From Altererythrobacter epoxidivorans (GTDB taxonomy: Bacteria > Pseudomonadota > Alphaproteobacteria > Sphingomonadales > Sphingomonadaceae): a DNA stretch of 64,000 bases. This document shows positions 54,668-63,896 of the stretch, in pieces. Position numbers and translations under genes: made by a program. The notes under the pieces were generated by a model, which worked only from the letters and a program-made list of their open reading frames with translations, did no database searches and was not told the origin of the DNA. The DNA is taken from positions 2,077,501 to 2,141,500 of the forward strand of contig NZ_CP012669.1 in NCBI RefSeq assembly GCF_001281485.1, written 5' to 3'. Every line of letters begins with the position of its first letter. Position 1 is the first letter of the stretch.

Positions 54668-54684
54668 ATACCCTAGGGGGGTAT
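54668..54684. promoter_or_regulatory. Candidate CsoR operator
   Basis: ATACCC-TAGGG-GGGTAT is a G-tract pseudopalindrome like known CsoR/RcnR sites (T/A-ACCC...GGGTA). It lies in the 43-base gap between the csoR and copA starts, ten bases from copA, and could control both directions. Confidence 0.75.
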
Positions 54685-54693
54685 ATAGGTGTC

Positions 54694-56496
54694 ATGCCAT
54701 CACATGATCAACCCCCGATCCCGAAGATGAGTTCCGCCATGCTTGCCGTCTCGCGCCGAAACTTCCTCAATTCCCTTGCCGGTGTCTCGGTCGCCGCCGG
54801 CGTTGCCATGCCGGCGTGGTCCAGGGGCCGTTCGCTCGAACATGCACACAAGGGGTTCGGCACGTTGTCGGGCGACACGATCGACCTCGCGATCGGCGAT
54901 CGTCACTTCTCGACCGGAGGCCGCAGCGGCCACGCCTATGCCGTCAACGGAACGGTCCCCGGCCCGCTGATCAGGCTGCGCGAAGGGCAGGACGTGGTGA
55001 TCAACGTCACCAACAATCTTGACGAAGACAGCTCGATCCACTGGCATGGCATCCTCTTGCCGTTCCAGTTCGACGGCGTTCCAGGTGTCAGCTTTCCCGG
55101 GATCAAGCCAGGCCAGACCTTCACCTATCGCTTTCCAATCCGCCAGAGCGGCACCTACTGGTGGCACAGCCATTCCGGCCTGCAGGAGCAAGCGGGGCAT
55201 TACGGGCCGATCGTGATTGATCCGGCAGAGCCGGACGAACGCTACGACCGCGACTATGTGGTCCTACTGAGCGAGTTCACTCCGCTTCACCCGCACCAGA
55301 TCGCGCGCAAGCTCGCGGTCGGCGAACACTACTTCAACCGCCAGATGCAGACGATTGGCGACGGGTCGATGAGCGCCGAAGACAAGCTGATGTGGGGCGG
55401 GATGCGGATGAACCCGCGCGACATCTCCGACGTCACGGGCGTGACCTACACCTACCTGGTCAATGGACACGGACCGGCCGACAATCTCGAATTTCTGTTC
55501 CGGCCGGGCGAGAAAATTCGCCTGCGGATCATCAACGGATCGGCGATGACGTTCTTCAACCTGCGCATTCCCGGCGTGTCGATGAAGGTCATCGCTGCCG
55601 ACGGCCAGGAGGTCGATCCTGTCGATGTCGACGAATTCCAGATCGGTGTCGCCGAAACATACGACGTCATCGTCGAACCCGGAGACGGGAGCCACGCCAT
55701 CGTGGCAGAGGCGATGGACCGGTCGGGCATGGGGATTGCCAGCCTGACCTCGCACGCGGGCCATATCGCGACCCCGCCGCCTCTCAGGGAACCGGTCACT
55801 CTGACAATGGCCGACATGGGTATGGGATCGCATGGCGGGACGATGGGCCACGGCGATCATGCGGGCATGGGTGGCACTGGCGAAATTTCCGGCGTGGATC
55901 ATGCAATGCCCGAAACCGGCTCTTCCATGTCGCACAACATGCGCGACACTTCGAAACTTCCTGACGATGTAAAGGTCGGACCCGGCATCGACATGGTCAG
56001 CCCGATGCCGATGGACCGCATGGATTTTCCAGGACTGGGCCTCGACAAGGTGTCGCACCGCGTCCTGCGATATACCGACCTCAAGGCAAGGCACGCCAAT
56101 CCGCATCGCATGCCAGAGCGCCAAATGGAGATCCATCTGACTGGCAACATGGAACGTTACATGTGGTCGTTCGATGGCAAGCAGTTCAGCGCCGTAACCG
56201 ATGATCCCATCCGTTTCGGATATGACGAAAGGGTGCGGGTGAAACTGGTCAACGACACGATGATGGCGCATCCGATCCACCTTCACGGCCATTTCTTCGA
56301 ACTGGTCAACGGCGCGGGAATGATGAACCAGCCGCTGAAGCATACCGTGGTGGTACAGCCCGGAGGCACTGCGACCTTCGACCTGACCGCCAATGAGCCC
56401 GGCGACTGGGCATTTCACTGCCACCTGCTCTATCACATGCATGCAGGTATGATGCAGACCGTCACAGTCCGCCCCTTCCAGGAGGAAGCGGCATGA
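54694..56496 (+). CDS. copA: CopA-type multicopper oxidase
   Basis: A 600-residue periplasmic oxidase with a Tat signal (SRRNFLNSLAGVSVAAGVAMPAW). The copper motifs are HWHG (116-119), WWHSH (156-160), HPIHLHGHFFELV near 525 and HCHLLYHMHAGMM near the end. A Met/His-rich segment (MADMGMGSHGGTMGHGDHAGMGG) is typical of CopA/PcoA. It oxidises Cu(I) or binds copper in the periplasm. The ATG at 54694 is ten bases past the operator; an ATG at 54724 is also possible. Its stop overlaps the copB start. Confidence 0.94.
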   Translation: MPSHDQPPIPKMSSAMLAVSRRNFLNSLAGVSVAAGVAMPAWSRGRSLEHAHKGFGTLSGDTIDLAIGDRHFSTGGRSGHAYAVNGTVPGPLIRLREGQDVVINVTNNLDEDSSIHWHGILLPFQFDGVPGVSFPGIKPGQTFTYRFPIRQSGTYWWHSHSGLQEQAGHYGPIVIDPAEPDERYDRDYVVLLSEFTPLHPHQIARKLAVGEHYFNRQMQTIGDGSMSAEDKLMWGGMRMNPRDISDVTGVTYTYLVNGHGPADNLEFLFRPGEKIRLRIINGSAMTFFNLRIPGVSMKVIAADGQEVDPVDVDEFQIGVAETYDVIVEPGDGSHAIVAEAMDRSGMGIASLTSHAGHIATPPPLREPVTLTMADMGMGSHGGTMGHGDHAGMGGTGEISGVDHAMPETGSSMSHNMRDTSKLPDDVKVGPGIDMVSPMPMDRMDFPGLGLDKVSHRVLRYTDLKARHANPHRMPERQMEIHLTGNMERYMWSFDGKQFSAVTDDPIRFGYDERVRVKLVNDTMMAHPIHLHGHFFELVNGAGMMNQPLKHTVVVQPGGTATFDLTANEPGDWAFHCHLLYHMHAGMMQTVTVRPFQEEAA

Positions 56497-57473
56497 ACCG
56501 CCTCATTCCCACTCTCGCGCTGGCAAGTGCCGCGATGCTTTGCGCCCCGGTTTCGGCGCAAGACCACTCGCATGGCGAAATGATGGACCATTCCTCGCGC
56601 GCGATGGATCCTGCTGCCGACAAGGACGCGCACGCCGATCATCGTCCTGCAGAAAAGCCGACGATGGAGGAGATGCCCTCGGCGAAGCCAGCAATGATGG
56701 ATCACGGGTCGCACGCGGCGAAAGAGCTCCCCTCGGGACCGCCGCCCCCGCGCGCATTCGAAGGTCCGCAGCACGCCGCCGAACTGTTTTTCGACCCGCA
56801 GGAAATGGCGGCTGCCCGCGCCTACAACCATTCGGCGCATGGCGACATGACGACCGGCACCTTGCTGGTCGAACGCCTGGAGGCGCGCATAACTGACGGG
56901 TCCGATGGCTATGTCTGGGATGCCACCGGGTGGTACGGCACGGCGACCGATAAATTCGTCCTGAAGTCGGAAGGCGAAGGAGAGTTTTCAGGTAGCGTCG
57001 AAGATGCCGAGATCCAGGCACTGTGGGGCCATGCCATCGGCCCTTTCATCGACCTGCAAGCAGGTGTGCGCCTAGATGTGGAGCCTGAAACCCGGGCACA
57101 CCTGGCGCTCGGGGCAGCAGGCCTGGCGCCCTATATGATCCATTTCGATGCAGCGCTATTCCTGTCCGATCGCGGCGACCTGACCGGACGGATCGAAGCG
57201 GAACACGACATGCGGCTGACCCAGCGCCTGATCCTGCAGCCCCGGATCGAGGCCGAGTTTGCAGCGCAGGATATCCCTGAAAGAAAGACCGGGGCTGGCG
57301 TGACGAAAGCTGCCATCGGGGCGCGCTTGAGATATGAAATTGAACGCGAGTTCGCGCCCTATGTCGGGGTAGAATACGAAGCGGCGCTGGGAGAGACTGC
57401 AGATATTGCGCGGGCCCGCGGCAACGATCCGGACGGGATCAACTTCCTTGCCGGCCTTCGCTTCTGGTTCTGA
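56493..57473 (+). CDS. copB: CopB-type outer-membrane copper protein
   Basis: A 326-residue protein with a signal peptide (MNRLIPTLALASAAMLCAPVSAQ), a His/Met-rich segment (residues 25-85: HSHGEMMDHSS, HADHRPAEKPTMEEM) and a beta-barrel ending in Phe (INFLAGLRFWF), as in CopB/PcoB. It probably sequesters or exports copper across the outer membrane. It is translated by coupling after copA, with a four-base overlap. Confidence 0.93.
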   Translation: MNRLIPTLALASAAMLCAPVSAQDHSHGEMMDHSSRAMDPAADKDAHADHRPAEKPTMEEMPSAKPAMMDHGSHAAKELPSGPPPPRAFEGPQHAAELFFDPQEMAAARAYNHSAHGDMTTGTLLVERLEARITDGSDGYVWDATGWYGTATDKFVLKSEGEGEFSGSVEDAEIQALWGHAIGPFIDLQAGVRLDVEPETRAHLALGAAGLAPYMIHFDAALFLSDRGDLTGRIEAEHDMRLTQRLILQPRIEAEFAAQDIPERKTGAGVTKAAIGARLRYEIEREFAPYVGVEYEAALGETADIARARGNDPDGINFLAGLRFWF

Positions 57474-57494
57474 TCCTGCCGAAGGCGCCGCCCT

Positions 57495-58292
57495 CTAGCG
57501 CGCAGTGGCGATGAGGAGCAGGTCGCCGTCGCTTCCGCCAGAGACCTCGGCGACAGACCCGTAGGCTGTGTCACCGACCTCGATCGAACCAGCCGAGCTG
57601 CGATAACTGCCGCGCAACGGCACGAAATAGCCATTGGCGTCGCCAAACGCAGACAGGTCGGCGGTTCCGTTGAGATAGTGAATGTCGAAAAAGGGGCCTT
57701 CGAACAGGCGGTGCAAGCCCGCGACACCCGACATCGTGCCGTGAGGGCCGTCGTAAATTTCGGCCCGGGAGACTGCCACGCCTTCGTCGAGATGGAGTTC
57801 GCGCGGCCGTCCATAATCATAGAGGCGATAGGTGATATCGGCGTTCTGCTGGATTTCGACGAGCTGCACGCCGGAGCCGATCGCGTGGATCGTGCCTGCG
57901 GGAATATAGAACCAGTCCCCCGGCTTGACCGGCTTCCAGTCGAGCAGGGTCTCGATCTCGCCCGAAAGCGAGGCTTCGCGCAGTTCATTGTCAGACAGGC
58001 TTCTGGTCAGGCCGATCCCCAGCCGTGCACCCGGCTCGGCAGCGGTGACGATCCAGCATTCTTCCTTGCCGGATTGAAGCCCGCGTGCGGCGGCCTGCGT
58101 ATTGTCGGGATGGACTTGTACCGACAGCTTTTCGCTGGTGAACAGCCATTTGCAGAGCAACGGCAAACTCTCACCGGCGCGGTCGAACCAGATCTCGCCT
58201 ACGCTTTCGCTGCGCCCGCCGAAATGCGCGGGCAAGCCGGTCTGGCCCCACGGTTTCTCGACGAAATGACGCGGCAAAATCTCGAGGCTCAC
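57495..58292 (-). CDS. Class I mannose-6-phosphate isomerase
   Basis: GTG at 58290-58292 has GGGAG about eight bases upstream and gives 265 residues; the next in-frame start is a TTG ten codons earlier. Motifs are VEKPWGQTGLPAHF, LCKWLFTSEKLSVQVHPD and GKEECWIVTAAEPGARLGIG, with IPAGTIHAIGSGVQLVEIQQNADITYRLYDYGR carrying zinc ligands. It interconverts mannose-6-phosphate and fructose-6-phosphate. It converges on copB with 21 bases between the stops. Not obviously linked to the neighbours. Confidence 0.9.
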   Translation of the reverse strand: MSLEILPRHFVEKPWGQTGLPAHFGGRSESVGEIWFDRAGESLPLLCKWLFTSEKLSVQVHPDNTQAAARGLQSGKEECWIVTAAEPGARLGIGLTRSLSDNELREASLSGEIETLLDWKPVKPGDWFYIPAGTIHAIGSGVQLVEIQQNADITYRLYDYGRPRELHLDEGVAVSRAEIYDGPHGTMSGVAGLHRLFEGPFFDIHYLNGTADLSAFGDANGYFVPLRGSYRSSAGSIEVGDTAYGSVAEVSGGSDGDLLLIATAR

Positions 58293-58380
58293 CCTCGCAT
58301 CTCCCAATCGGCGCTTCTGCAACTCTGCTGCATTAGCACGGATTGGTTAAAGCCAAGGCAAGCACATGATGTGCCGGGGA

Positions 58381-58956
58381 TCAGGCCTGCTGGCCATGCT
58401 CCTTGCGGGCGATTTCGTGCAGCCAGTCTGCGTGACGCGGAGCCTTCTTGGTTTCGCTCCATTCCTCGAGCATCAGCGGGGCAACGCGCTTCAGCTCTGC
58501 ATATTGCTCGTCAGTGCCGATGTCGGCGGCAAGCTCGACACGGTGGCCGTTGGGATCGAAGAAATAGATCGATTTGAAGATGCCGTGGTGCGTGGGGCCG
58601 AGAACATCGATGCCGAGGCTTTCGATATGCTCCTTTGCCGCAACCAGCTCTTCTTCCGATCCGACGCGGAAGGCGAGATGCTGGACCCATGCAGGCGTGT
58701 TCTCATCGCGGCCCATGTCCTGCTGGTTGGGCAGTTCGAAGAAGGCGAGGATGTTGCCGTTACCTGCATCGAGGAAGACGTGCATGTAGGGATCGTATTC
58801 CCCGGTCGATGGCACATGGTCTTCCGCAAAGGCGGTGGTGTAATCCATGCCGAGCACCTTGCCGTACCATTCGACGGTCTCTTTCGCGTCCTTGCAGCGG
58901 TAGGCTGCGTGGTGGACGCCGCCCAGCTTCACGGGATGGTTGGCGACCTCGCTCAT
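58381..58956 (-). CDS. VOC superfamily protein (glyoxalase-like)
   Basis: A 191-residue VOC protein: [26 protein letters not shown] and [29 protein letters not shown], with late [13 protein letters not shown]. The metal-ligand pattern (His, His, Glu) is preserved. The TGATG overlap with the dioxygenase stop suggests coupled translation. It may act on a tyrosine- or homogentisate-pathway intermediate, as inferred from neighbourhood. Confidence 0.85.
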   Translation of the reverse strand: MSEVANHPVKLGGVHHAAYRCKDAKETVEWYGKVLGMDYTTAFAEDHVPSTGEYDPYMHVFLDAGNGNILAFFELPNQQDMGRDENTPAWVQHLAFRVGSEEELVAAKEHIESLGIDVLGPTHHGIFKSIYFFDPNGHRVELAADIGTDEQYAELKRVAPLMLEEWSETKKAPRHADWLHEIARKEHGQQA

Positions 58957-60056
58957 TCGGCAGGTTCCTTTTCCACTTCGAGCACGCCGCGGCGAATCTG
59001 GTCGCGCTCCATGCTCTCGAACAGCGCCTTGAAGTTGCCTTCACCGAAGCCGTCATCGCCCTTGCGCTGGATGAATTCGAAGAACACCGGCCCGACCTGC
59101 GCCTCGGCAAAGATCTGCAGCAGCAGGCGCGGCGATCCGCCTTCGGTGGTGCCGTCGAGCAGGATGCCGCGCATCTTGAGCGCGCTTTCGTCTTCGCCAT
59201 GTCCGGGCAGGCGCTCGGACAGCATTTCGTAATAGGTTTCCGGCGGGGCGGTCATGAACGGCACGCCCAGCTGCTTGAGATTGTCCCAACAGGTGAGGAG
59301 GTCGTCGCAGATCAGCGCGATGTGCTGGATGCCTTCGCCGTTGAACTCGCGCAGGAATTCTTCGATCTGGCCCTTGCCGCCCTCGCCCTCTTCGTTGAGC
59401 GGGATGCGGATCTTGCCATCGGGCGCGGTCAGTGCCTTCGACGTCAGGCCAGTGTATTCGCCCTTGATGTCGAAATACCGGATTTCCTGGAAGTTGAAGA
59501 GCTTCTCGTAATAATCCGCCCAGAACTTCATGCGGCCGCCATAGACGTTGTGCGTCAGGTGATCGATCAGCTTGAAGCCGGCGCCTTCGGGGTATTTCTC
59601 GACACCCGGGAGATAATCGAAATCGATGTCGTAGATCGACAGGCCCTCGCCATTCTCGTCCGGATAGCGATCGACGAGATAGAGGATCGCGCCGCCGATG
59701 CCGCGAATGGCCGGCAGCTTCAGTTCCATCGGACCGGTGGTGACGTGAACCGGCTCTGCGCCCTGTTCCATCAAATGTTCCCACGCCTTGTGCGCGTCGC
59801 GGACCCGGAAGGCCATGCCGCAAGCCGACGCGCCATGTTCACGGGCGAAGTACCAGGCGGCGCTCTTCGGCTCGTAATTGGCGATCAGGTTGATGCCGCC
59901 CTGGCGCCACAAATGGACATCCTTGCTGCGGTGCGAGGCCACATGGGTGAAGCCCATCGCTTCGAACACGGGTTCGAGCTGGCCCTTTTCAGGGGCACAG
60001 AATTCAACGAATTCAAAGCCGTCGAGACCGGCGGGGTTGTCGAAGAGATCGGGCAT
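58953..60056 (-). CDS. hpd: 4-hydroxyphenylpyruvate dioxygenase
   Basis: A 367-residue iron enzyme with two VOC halves. Ligands: His in [11 protein letters not shown], His in [11 protein letters not shown] and Glu in [26 protein letters not shown], the family C-terminal signature. It converts 4-hydroxyphenylpyruvate to homogentisate. An operator-like inverted repeat lies upstream at 60078-60101. It forms a two-gene run with the VOC gene. Confidence 0.95.
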   Translation of the reverse strand: MPDLFDNPAGLDGFEFVEFCAPEKGQLEPVFEAMGFTHVASHRSKDVHLWRQGGINLIANYEPKSAAWYFAREHGASACGMAFRVRDAHKAWEHLMEQGAEPVHVTTGPMELKLPAIRGIGGAILYLVDRYPDENGEGLSIYDIDFDYLPGVEKYPEGAGFKLIDHLTHNVYGGRMKFWADYYEKLFNFQEIRYFDIKGEYTGLTSKALTAPDGKIRIPLNEEGEGGKGQIEEFLREFNGEGIQHIALICDDLLTCWDNLKQLGVPFMTAPPETYYEMLSERLPGHGEDESALKMRGILLDGTTEGGSPRLLLQIFAEAQVGPVFFEFIQRKGDDGFGEGNFKALFESMERDQIRRGVLEVEKEPAE

Positions 60057-60077
60057 GGTCAGTCCTGTTCAGAATCA

Positions 60078-60101
60078 ATTTAGTTTCGTTTGTAACTAAA
60101 T
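60078..60101 (-). promoter_or_regulatory. Candidate operator of hpd operon
   Basis: ATTTAGTT (60078-60085) and AACTAAAT (60094-60101) are exact inverted copies around an eight-base spacer. It lies 22 bases from the hpd start. Spacing and AT-rich arms resemble sites for MarR-type regulators, but the regulator is not in this window's neighbourhood. Confidence 0.55.
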
Positions 60102-60164
60102 AGGGCAAAACGCGGCTCTTGTCAAAAGCTGCTGCCAATCAGGAAGGCCCCGCGGGCCGGCGGA

Positions 60165-61700
60165 CTATGCCGCCGCCAGCCGCCCGATGTTGCGACCGCG
60201 ATCGTCCTTCGCGATCGACAGTTTCGCGCCGAAAGGTTCGCCGCTCTCGAACAGCGACCGCGTGAGTTCGTCGGCCATGTCGGCATTGCCGCTCAAACGC
60301 TCGCCCCGCTCGTTGCGACCGATGAAGATCGCGTCCTGGCCGCTCTTCGAATGATTGATGGTGTAGGTTTCGACCGTCACTTCGTCCGAAGGAGCTTCTG
60401 CACGCGGGATCGCATCGTCGGCCTTTGCCAGCGTCACATAGCGGTCCTTGCCCGACCAGTCGGCCGGTTCGGTCGAATAGACGCCGGTCGAATACTTGCT
60501 CATCCAGCCGCCATTCGCGCCGACAAGCGCATAGGAACCGCGATCTGCGCGGACCCGCTCCACCGCCTCGCAGATGGCGTGGGCCGAATAATTATTACCT
60601 GCCCCGCCGAAGAACGGCAGGCCGCCTGTCAGTGTCAGGCCGCGCGGGTCGTCGATCGCAATGCCGAAATGATCGATGGCATTGTAAACCGGGATCGCGA
60701 AACAGGAATAGAAGTCGAGATAGGCCATCTCGTCCATCTGCTTGCCCGCAACATCCAGCGCCTTGTCGAGCGAGTGCGTCGATGCCGGGCTGCGGCTGAG
60801 GTCTGGCCGCTGCGAAAGCTCGAGCTCGACCTTGGCCGTGATCGCATGGATGTGGACCCACTTGTCTTCCGGCACACCGAGTTCGCGCGCCTTCCCGGCA
60901 GACGCAACAATGATTGCTGCGGCCTGGTTCACCTGGTCGCGCGCGACAGTCATGCGCGTATAGGGTTCTGCCACGATACGGTTGCGTTCTGTCACCGTAG
61001 CGAGTTCGTCCGCGCTTCTTTCAACCGGCGCCGCCGAATGGGGATTGGCCGCCGCGACTTTTGTGAAGGGAGCGAATAGCTCACCGATATCGTGGCGGTA
61101 ATCTTCGAGGCCCTTGCCCAGCCGAGCCCTGCGGGCATTCTCGCACAGGGCATAGAGCGGGATCGCGCCGGTGGCGCCATGCGCCATCAGTTCAGGCTCG
61201 AGCAGACCGTCGACCCCATAGCCGCGATCTTCGAATTCGCCGCCGACTTCTTCGGACCAGTCGGGCGCTTCGCCCTTTGCCGCCAGCGCCAGCGAAGTGG
61301 AAATTGCCTCGGACCCGACAATGGCCGCACATTCGATCTTGCCAGCGACGATGTCGGCCGCAAATTCGCCGAGCAGCTGCTGGTTGGCATGGCCACCGGT
61401 CGTGCTGAGGATATTTCGCGAAGGGTTCGCCCCAACCCGCGTCGCCAGCGCCAGCGGGACATTGTCCGCCCCGCCAAACGGCCGGTCGCGTCCGGGCCGC
61501 GACATTTCGAACTGGCGAATGGCCACGAGCGTGTCGATTGCGCCCGCCACACTGCCAGAGCCAGCTGCGTTGGCAACGGCAGCAGCCAGGGCCCGGCCGC
61601 CCAGATCCATGTAGGAGAGCGCCTCGTACTGCGGCTCTCCCACACGTTCCGAATACTGCCCGACACCGATGATGACGGGCGTGTTGTCAGCGATGGCCAT
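60165..61700 (-). CDS. Thiolase-like protein without catalytic cysteines
   Basis: The ATG at 61698-61700 gives 511 residues. The fold matches COG0183 thiolases (TPVIIGVGQYSERVGEPQYEALSY, ALATRVGANPSRNILSTTGGHANQQLL and GGLPFFGGAGNNYSAHAICEAV), with an extra C-terminal domain (EVTVETYTINHSKSGQ). The usual nucleophile cysteine is replaced by TTGG, and the second cysteine by Asn in VGANGGWMSKYS. The downstream thiolase has both. It may bind but not cleave acyl-CoA, or use another mechanism. It shares a transcript with the next thiolase gene (five bases apart). Confidence 0.85.
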   Translation of the reverse strand: MAIADNTPVIIGVGQYSERVGEPQYEALSYMDLGGRALAAAVANAAGSGSVAGAIDTLVAIRQFEMSRPGRDRPFGGADNVPLALATRVGANPSRNILSTTGGHANQQLLGEFAADIVAGKIECAAIVGSEAISTSLALAAKGEAPDWSEEVGGEFEDRGYGVDGLLEPELMAHGATGAIPLYALCENARRARLGKGLEDYRHDIGELFAPFTKVAAANPHSAAPVERSADELATVTERNRIVAEPYTRMTVARDQVNQAAAIIVASAGKARELGVPEDKWVHIHAITAKVELELSQRPDLSRSPASTHSLDKALDVAGKQMDEMAYLDFYSCFAIPVYNAIDHFGIAIDDPRGLTLTGGLPFFGGAGNNYSAHAICEAVERVRADRGSYALVGANGGWMSKYSTGVYSTEPADWSGKDRYVTLAKADDAIPRAEAPSDEVTVETYTINHSKSGQDAIFIGRNERGERLSGNADMADELTRSLFESGEPFGAKLSIAKDDRGRNIGRLAAA

Positions 61701-61705
61701 CCCGA

Positions 61706-62968
61706 TCAGTCGACAAAACCATCGACACGCTCGATGATGATGGCAGGTGCCATCCCGCCTGCAGCGCACATGGTGACGAGGCCGTAGCGACCGCCCGAAC
61801 GCTCCAGTTCATCGAGCGCGGTACCGATCAGGATCGAACCGGTTGCACCGATGGGGTGGCCAAGCGCCATCGCGCCGCCATTGATGTTGACCTTCTCGCG
61901 GTCGAGGTCGAGGTCGCGAATGAACTTCTCCGCCACCACCGAAAACGCTTCGTTGATTTCCCAGACGTCGATGTCGTCCTTGGTCATCCCCGCCTTCTCG
62001 AGCACTTTCTTCGCTGCAGGGACCGGGGCGTTGAGCATAAGCGTCGGGCAATCGCCCTGGTTGGCATAGGCAACGATCCGGCCGCGCGGCTTGAGGCCAT
62101 GCTCCTTGGCATAGTCTCCCGATGTAATCAGGAGTGCCGCAGCACCATCGACCACGCCCGAGCTGTTCCCGGCGTGATGGAAATGCTGGATCTCGAGATC
62201 GGGATACTTGCGATTGATCTGCTTGCGGAAGGTAGTGCCACCGATATCGAAATCCGCCAGCTTGCCGAAGCTCGGATTCAGCGCAGCAAGCCCTTCGGCA
62301 GTCGTTTCGGGGCGGGGAAATTCCTCGTGATCGAGCGCGACGGAGCCGTCCTCGTTGTACACGGTCACAACGGATTTTTCGAAGCGCCCTTCGTCGATCG
62401 CACGCTTTGCACGCTGCTGGCTGACCAGCGCCAGGGCATCGAGATCTTCGCGGCTGATACCTTCCATCGAAGCGATGGCATCGCCGCACACGCCCTGGTG
62501 GCTTTGCGGGTGAAGCACGTCGAGCGCTTCGTTACCCGCACCCATCAGACGTGGCGGAAGTCCGGCATTCGCCTGTTCTGCCGCATAGGCCGTGGTGTAG
62601 CTCATCATCTCGGTACCGCCGGCGATGACGCAATCTTCCATGCCCGACATGACGGTTGCCGACGCGAGATTCACCGAGGTGATGCCGCCGCCGCAGAACC
62701 GGTCGAGCGTCGTCCCGCTCGCCGAAATGTCATAGCCTGCTGCAAGTGCGGACATCCGGCCGAGGTCGCCGCCCTGCTTCCCGTTCTGGCTGCTGGTCGA
62801 CCAGATGATGTCGTCCACGGACGAGGTGTCGAGATCGTTGCGATCCTTGAGCGCCGAAAGAACAGTGGCCGCCAGATGCTGCGGATGCAGGTGCGACAGC
62901 GCGCCCTTGCCGGGCTTGCCAACGCCGCGCGGGGTCCTGACGGCATCGATGATATAGGCTTCGGCCAT
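61706..62968 (-). CDS. Acetyl-CoA C-acyltransferase (thiolase)
   Basis: A 420-residue thiolase with Cys in TTLDRFCGGGITSVNLAS, His in NINGGAMALGHPIGATGS and Cys in YGLVTMCAAGGMAPAIIIE. AGAGGAG-like start MAEAYIIDAVRTPRG. AGAGGAA precedes the ATG. It cleaves 3-ketoacyl-CoA in beta-oxidation or condenses acetyl-CoA. It leads the thiolase pair and is divergent from the crotonase gene. Confidence 0.94.
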   Translation of the reverse strand: MAEAYIIDAVRTPRGVGKPGKGALSHLHPQHLAATVLSALKDRNDLDTSSVDDIIWSTSSQNGKQGGDLGRMSALAAGYDISASGTTLDRFCGGGITSVNLASATVMSGMEDCVIAGGTEMMSYTTAYAAEQANAGLPPRLMGAGNEALDVLHPQSHQGVCGDAIASMEGISREDLDALALVSQQRAKRAIDEGRFEKSVVTVYNEDGSVALDHEEFPRPETTAEGLAALNPSFGKLADFDIGGTTFRKQINRKYPDLEIQHFHHAGNSSGVVDGAAALLITSGDYAKEHGLKPRGRIVAYANQGDCPTLMLNAPVPAAKKVLEKAGMTKDDIDVWEINEAFSVVAEKFIRDLDLDREKVNINGGAMALGHPIGATGSILIGTALDELERSGGRYGLVTMCAAGGMAPAIIIERVDGFVD

Positions 62969-63001
62969 GTAGTGATTCCTCTTCCGTGTTCGTTATTGCA
63001 G

Positions 63002-63017
63002 TTGACGTAACCGTAAA
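63002..63017. promoter_or_regulatory. Candidate operator, fatty-acid cluster
   Basis: TTGACG-TAAC-CGTAAA: half-sites TTGACG and TTTACG are inverted. It lies in the 118-base gap between the divergent thiolase and crotonase genes. Regulators of acyl-CoA catabolism (for example MerR-type LiuR) use similar TTNACG sites; identity is inferred. Confidence 0.4.
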
Positions 63018-63086
63018 CCGCCTGCACCACTCGCACAAGAATTCAGTTTCAAAACGAAATGACAATTTTGAGAGGAGAGTGACCGC

Positions 63087-63848
63087 ATGAGCGACGATGT
63101 CCTGACGGAAGTCCGCGATGGCATACTGATCATCACCATCAACCGCCCCGAGGCGAAGAACGCGATGAACAAGGCCGCAGCCGAGGGAATCGCCGCCGCC
63201 ATCGACCGGCTCGATTCGGAAGATGACCTGCGCGTCGGAATCCTGACCGGGGCTGGCGGAACCTTCTGTTCGGGCATGGACCTCAAGGGTTTCCTGCGCG
63301 GCGAATCGCCCAGCGTCGAAGGCCGCGGTTTCGGTGGCATCACGCAGAAAGGCCCGGTCAAACCGCTGATCGCCGCAGTCGAAGGCTATGCCCTGGCAGG
63401 TGGCATGGAACTGATGATTTCGTGCGACCTGATCGTTGCCAACAAGGATTCGAAGTTCGGCATTCCCGAAGCGAAGCGCGGACTGGCTGCCGCCGCCGGC
63501 GGCCTGATGAAGCTGCCGCACCTGATCCCGCCGAAGATCGCGATGGAACTCGCACTGACCGGCGACTTCATCGACACAGCGCGCGCCTACGAACTCGGCC
63601 TGATCAACCGCGTCGTCGACGGATCGGCGCTCGACGCAGCGATCGAACTCGCCGGACGCATCACGGCCAACGGCCCGATCGCAGTCCGCGTCTCGAAGCA
63701 GATCGTTGTCGAATCGGCCGACTGGAGCTCGGAAGAGATGTGGGACAAGCAGGCCAAGCTGCTGCCGCAGGTATTCATGAGCGAAGATGCCCGCGAAGGC
63801 GCGGCAGCCTTTGCCGAAAAACGCGCGCCGAACTGGAAGGGAAAGTAA
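63087..63848 (+). CDS. Crotonase/enoyl-CoA hydratase family protein
   Basis: A 253-residue protein preceded by GAGGAGAG. The fold signature is GTFCSGMDLKGFL and GYALAGGMELMISCDLIVANKDSKFG, with oxyanion-hole backbone in both. The Glu at the second motif region is present (IPEAKRGL). It probably hydrates or isomerises an acyl-CoA. It precedes the acyl-CoA dehydrogenase gene by 48 bases on the same strand. Confidence 0.92.
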   Translation: MSDDVLTEVRDGILIITINRPEAKNAMNKAAAEGIAAAIDRLDSEDDLRVGILTGAGGTFCSGMDLKGFLRGESPSVEGRGFGGITQKGPVKPLIAAVEGYALAGGMELMISCDLIVANKDSKFGIPEAKRGLAAAAGGLMKLPHLIPPKIAMELALTGDFIDTARAYELGLINRVVDGSALDAAIELAGRITANGPIAVRVSKQIVVESADWSSEEMWDKQAKLLPQVFMSEDAREGAAAFAEKRAPNWKGK

Positions 63849-63896
63849 GACCCGGCGCAATCAACCGAACGGAATTGGAGAGAGGAAAGACAGGCC

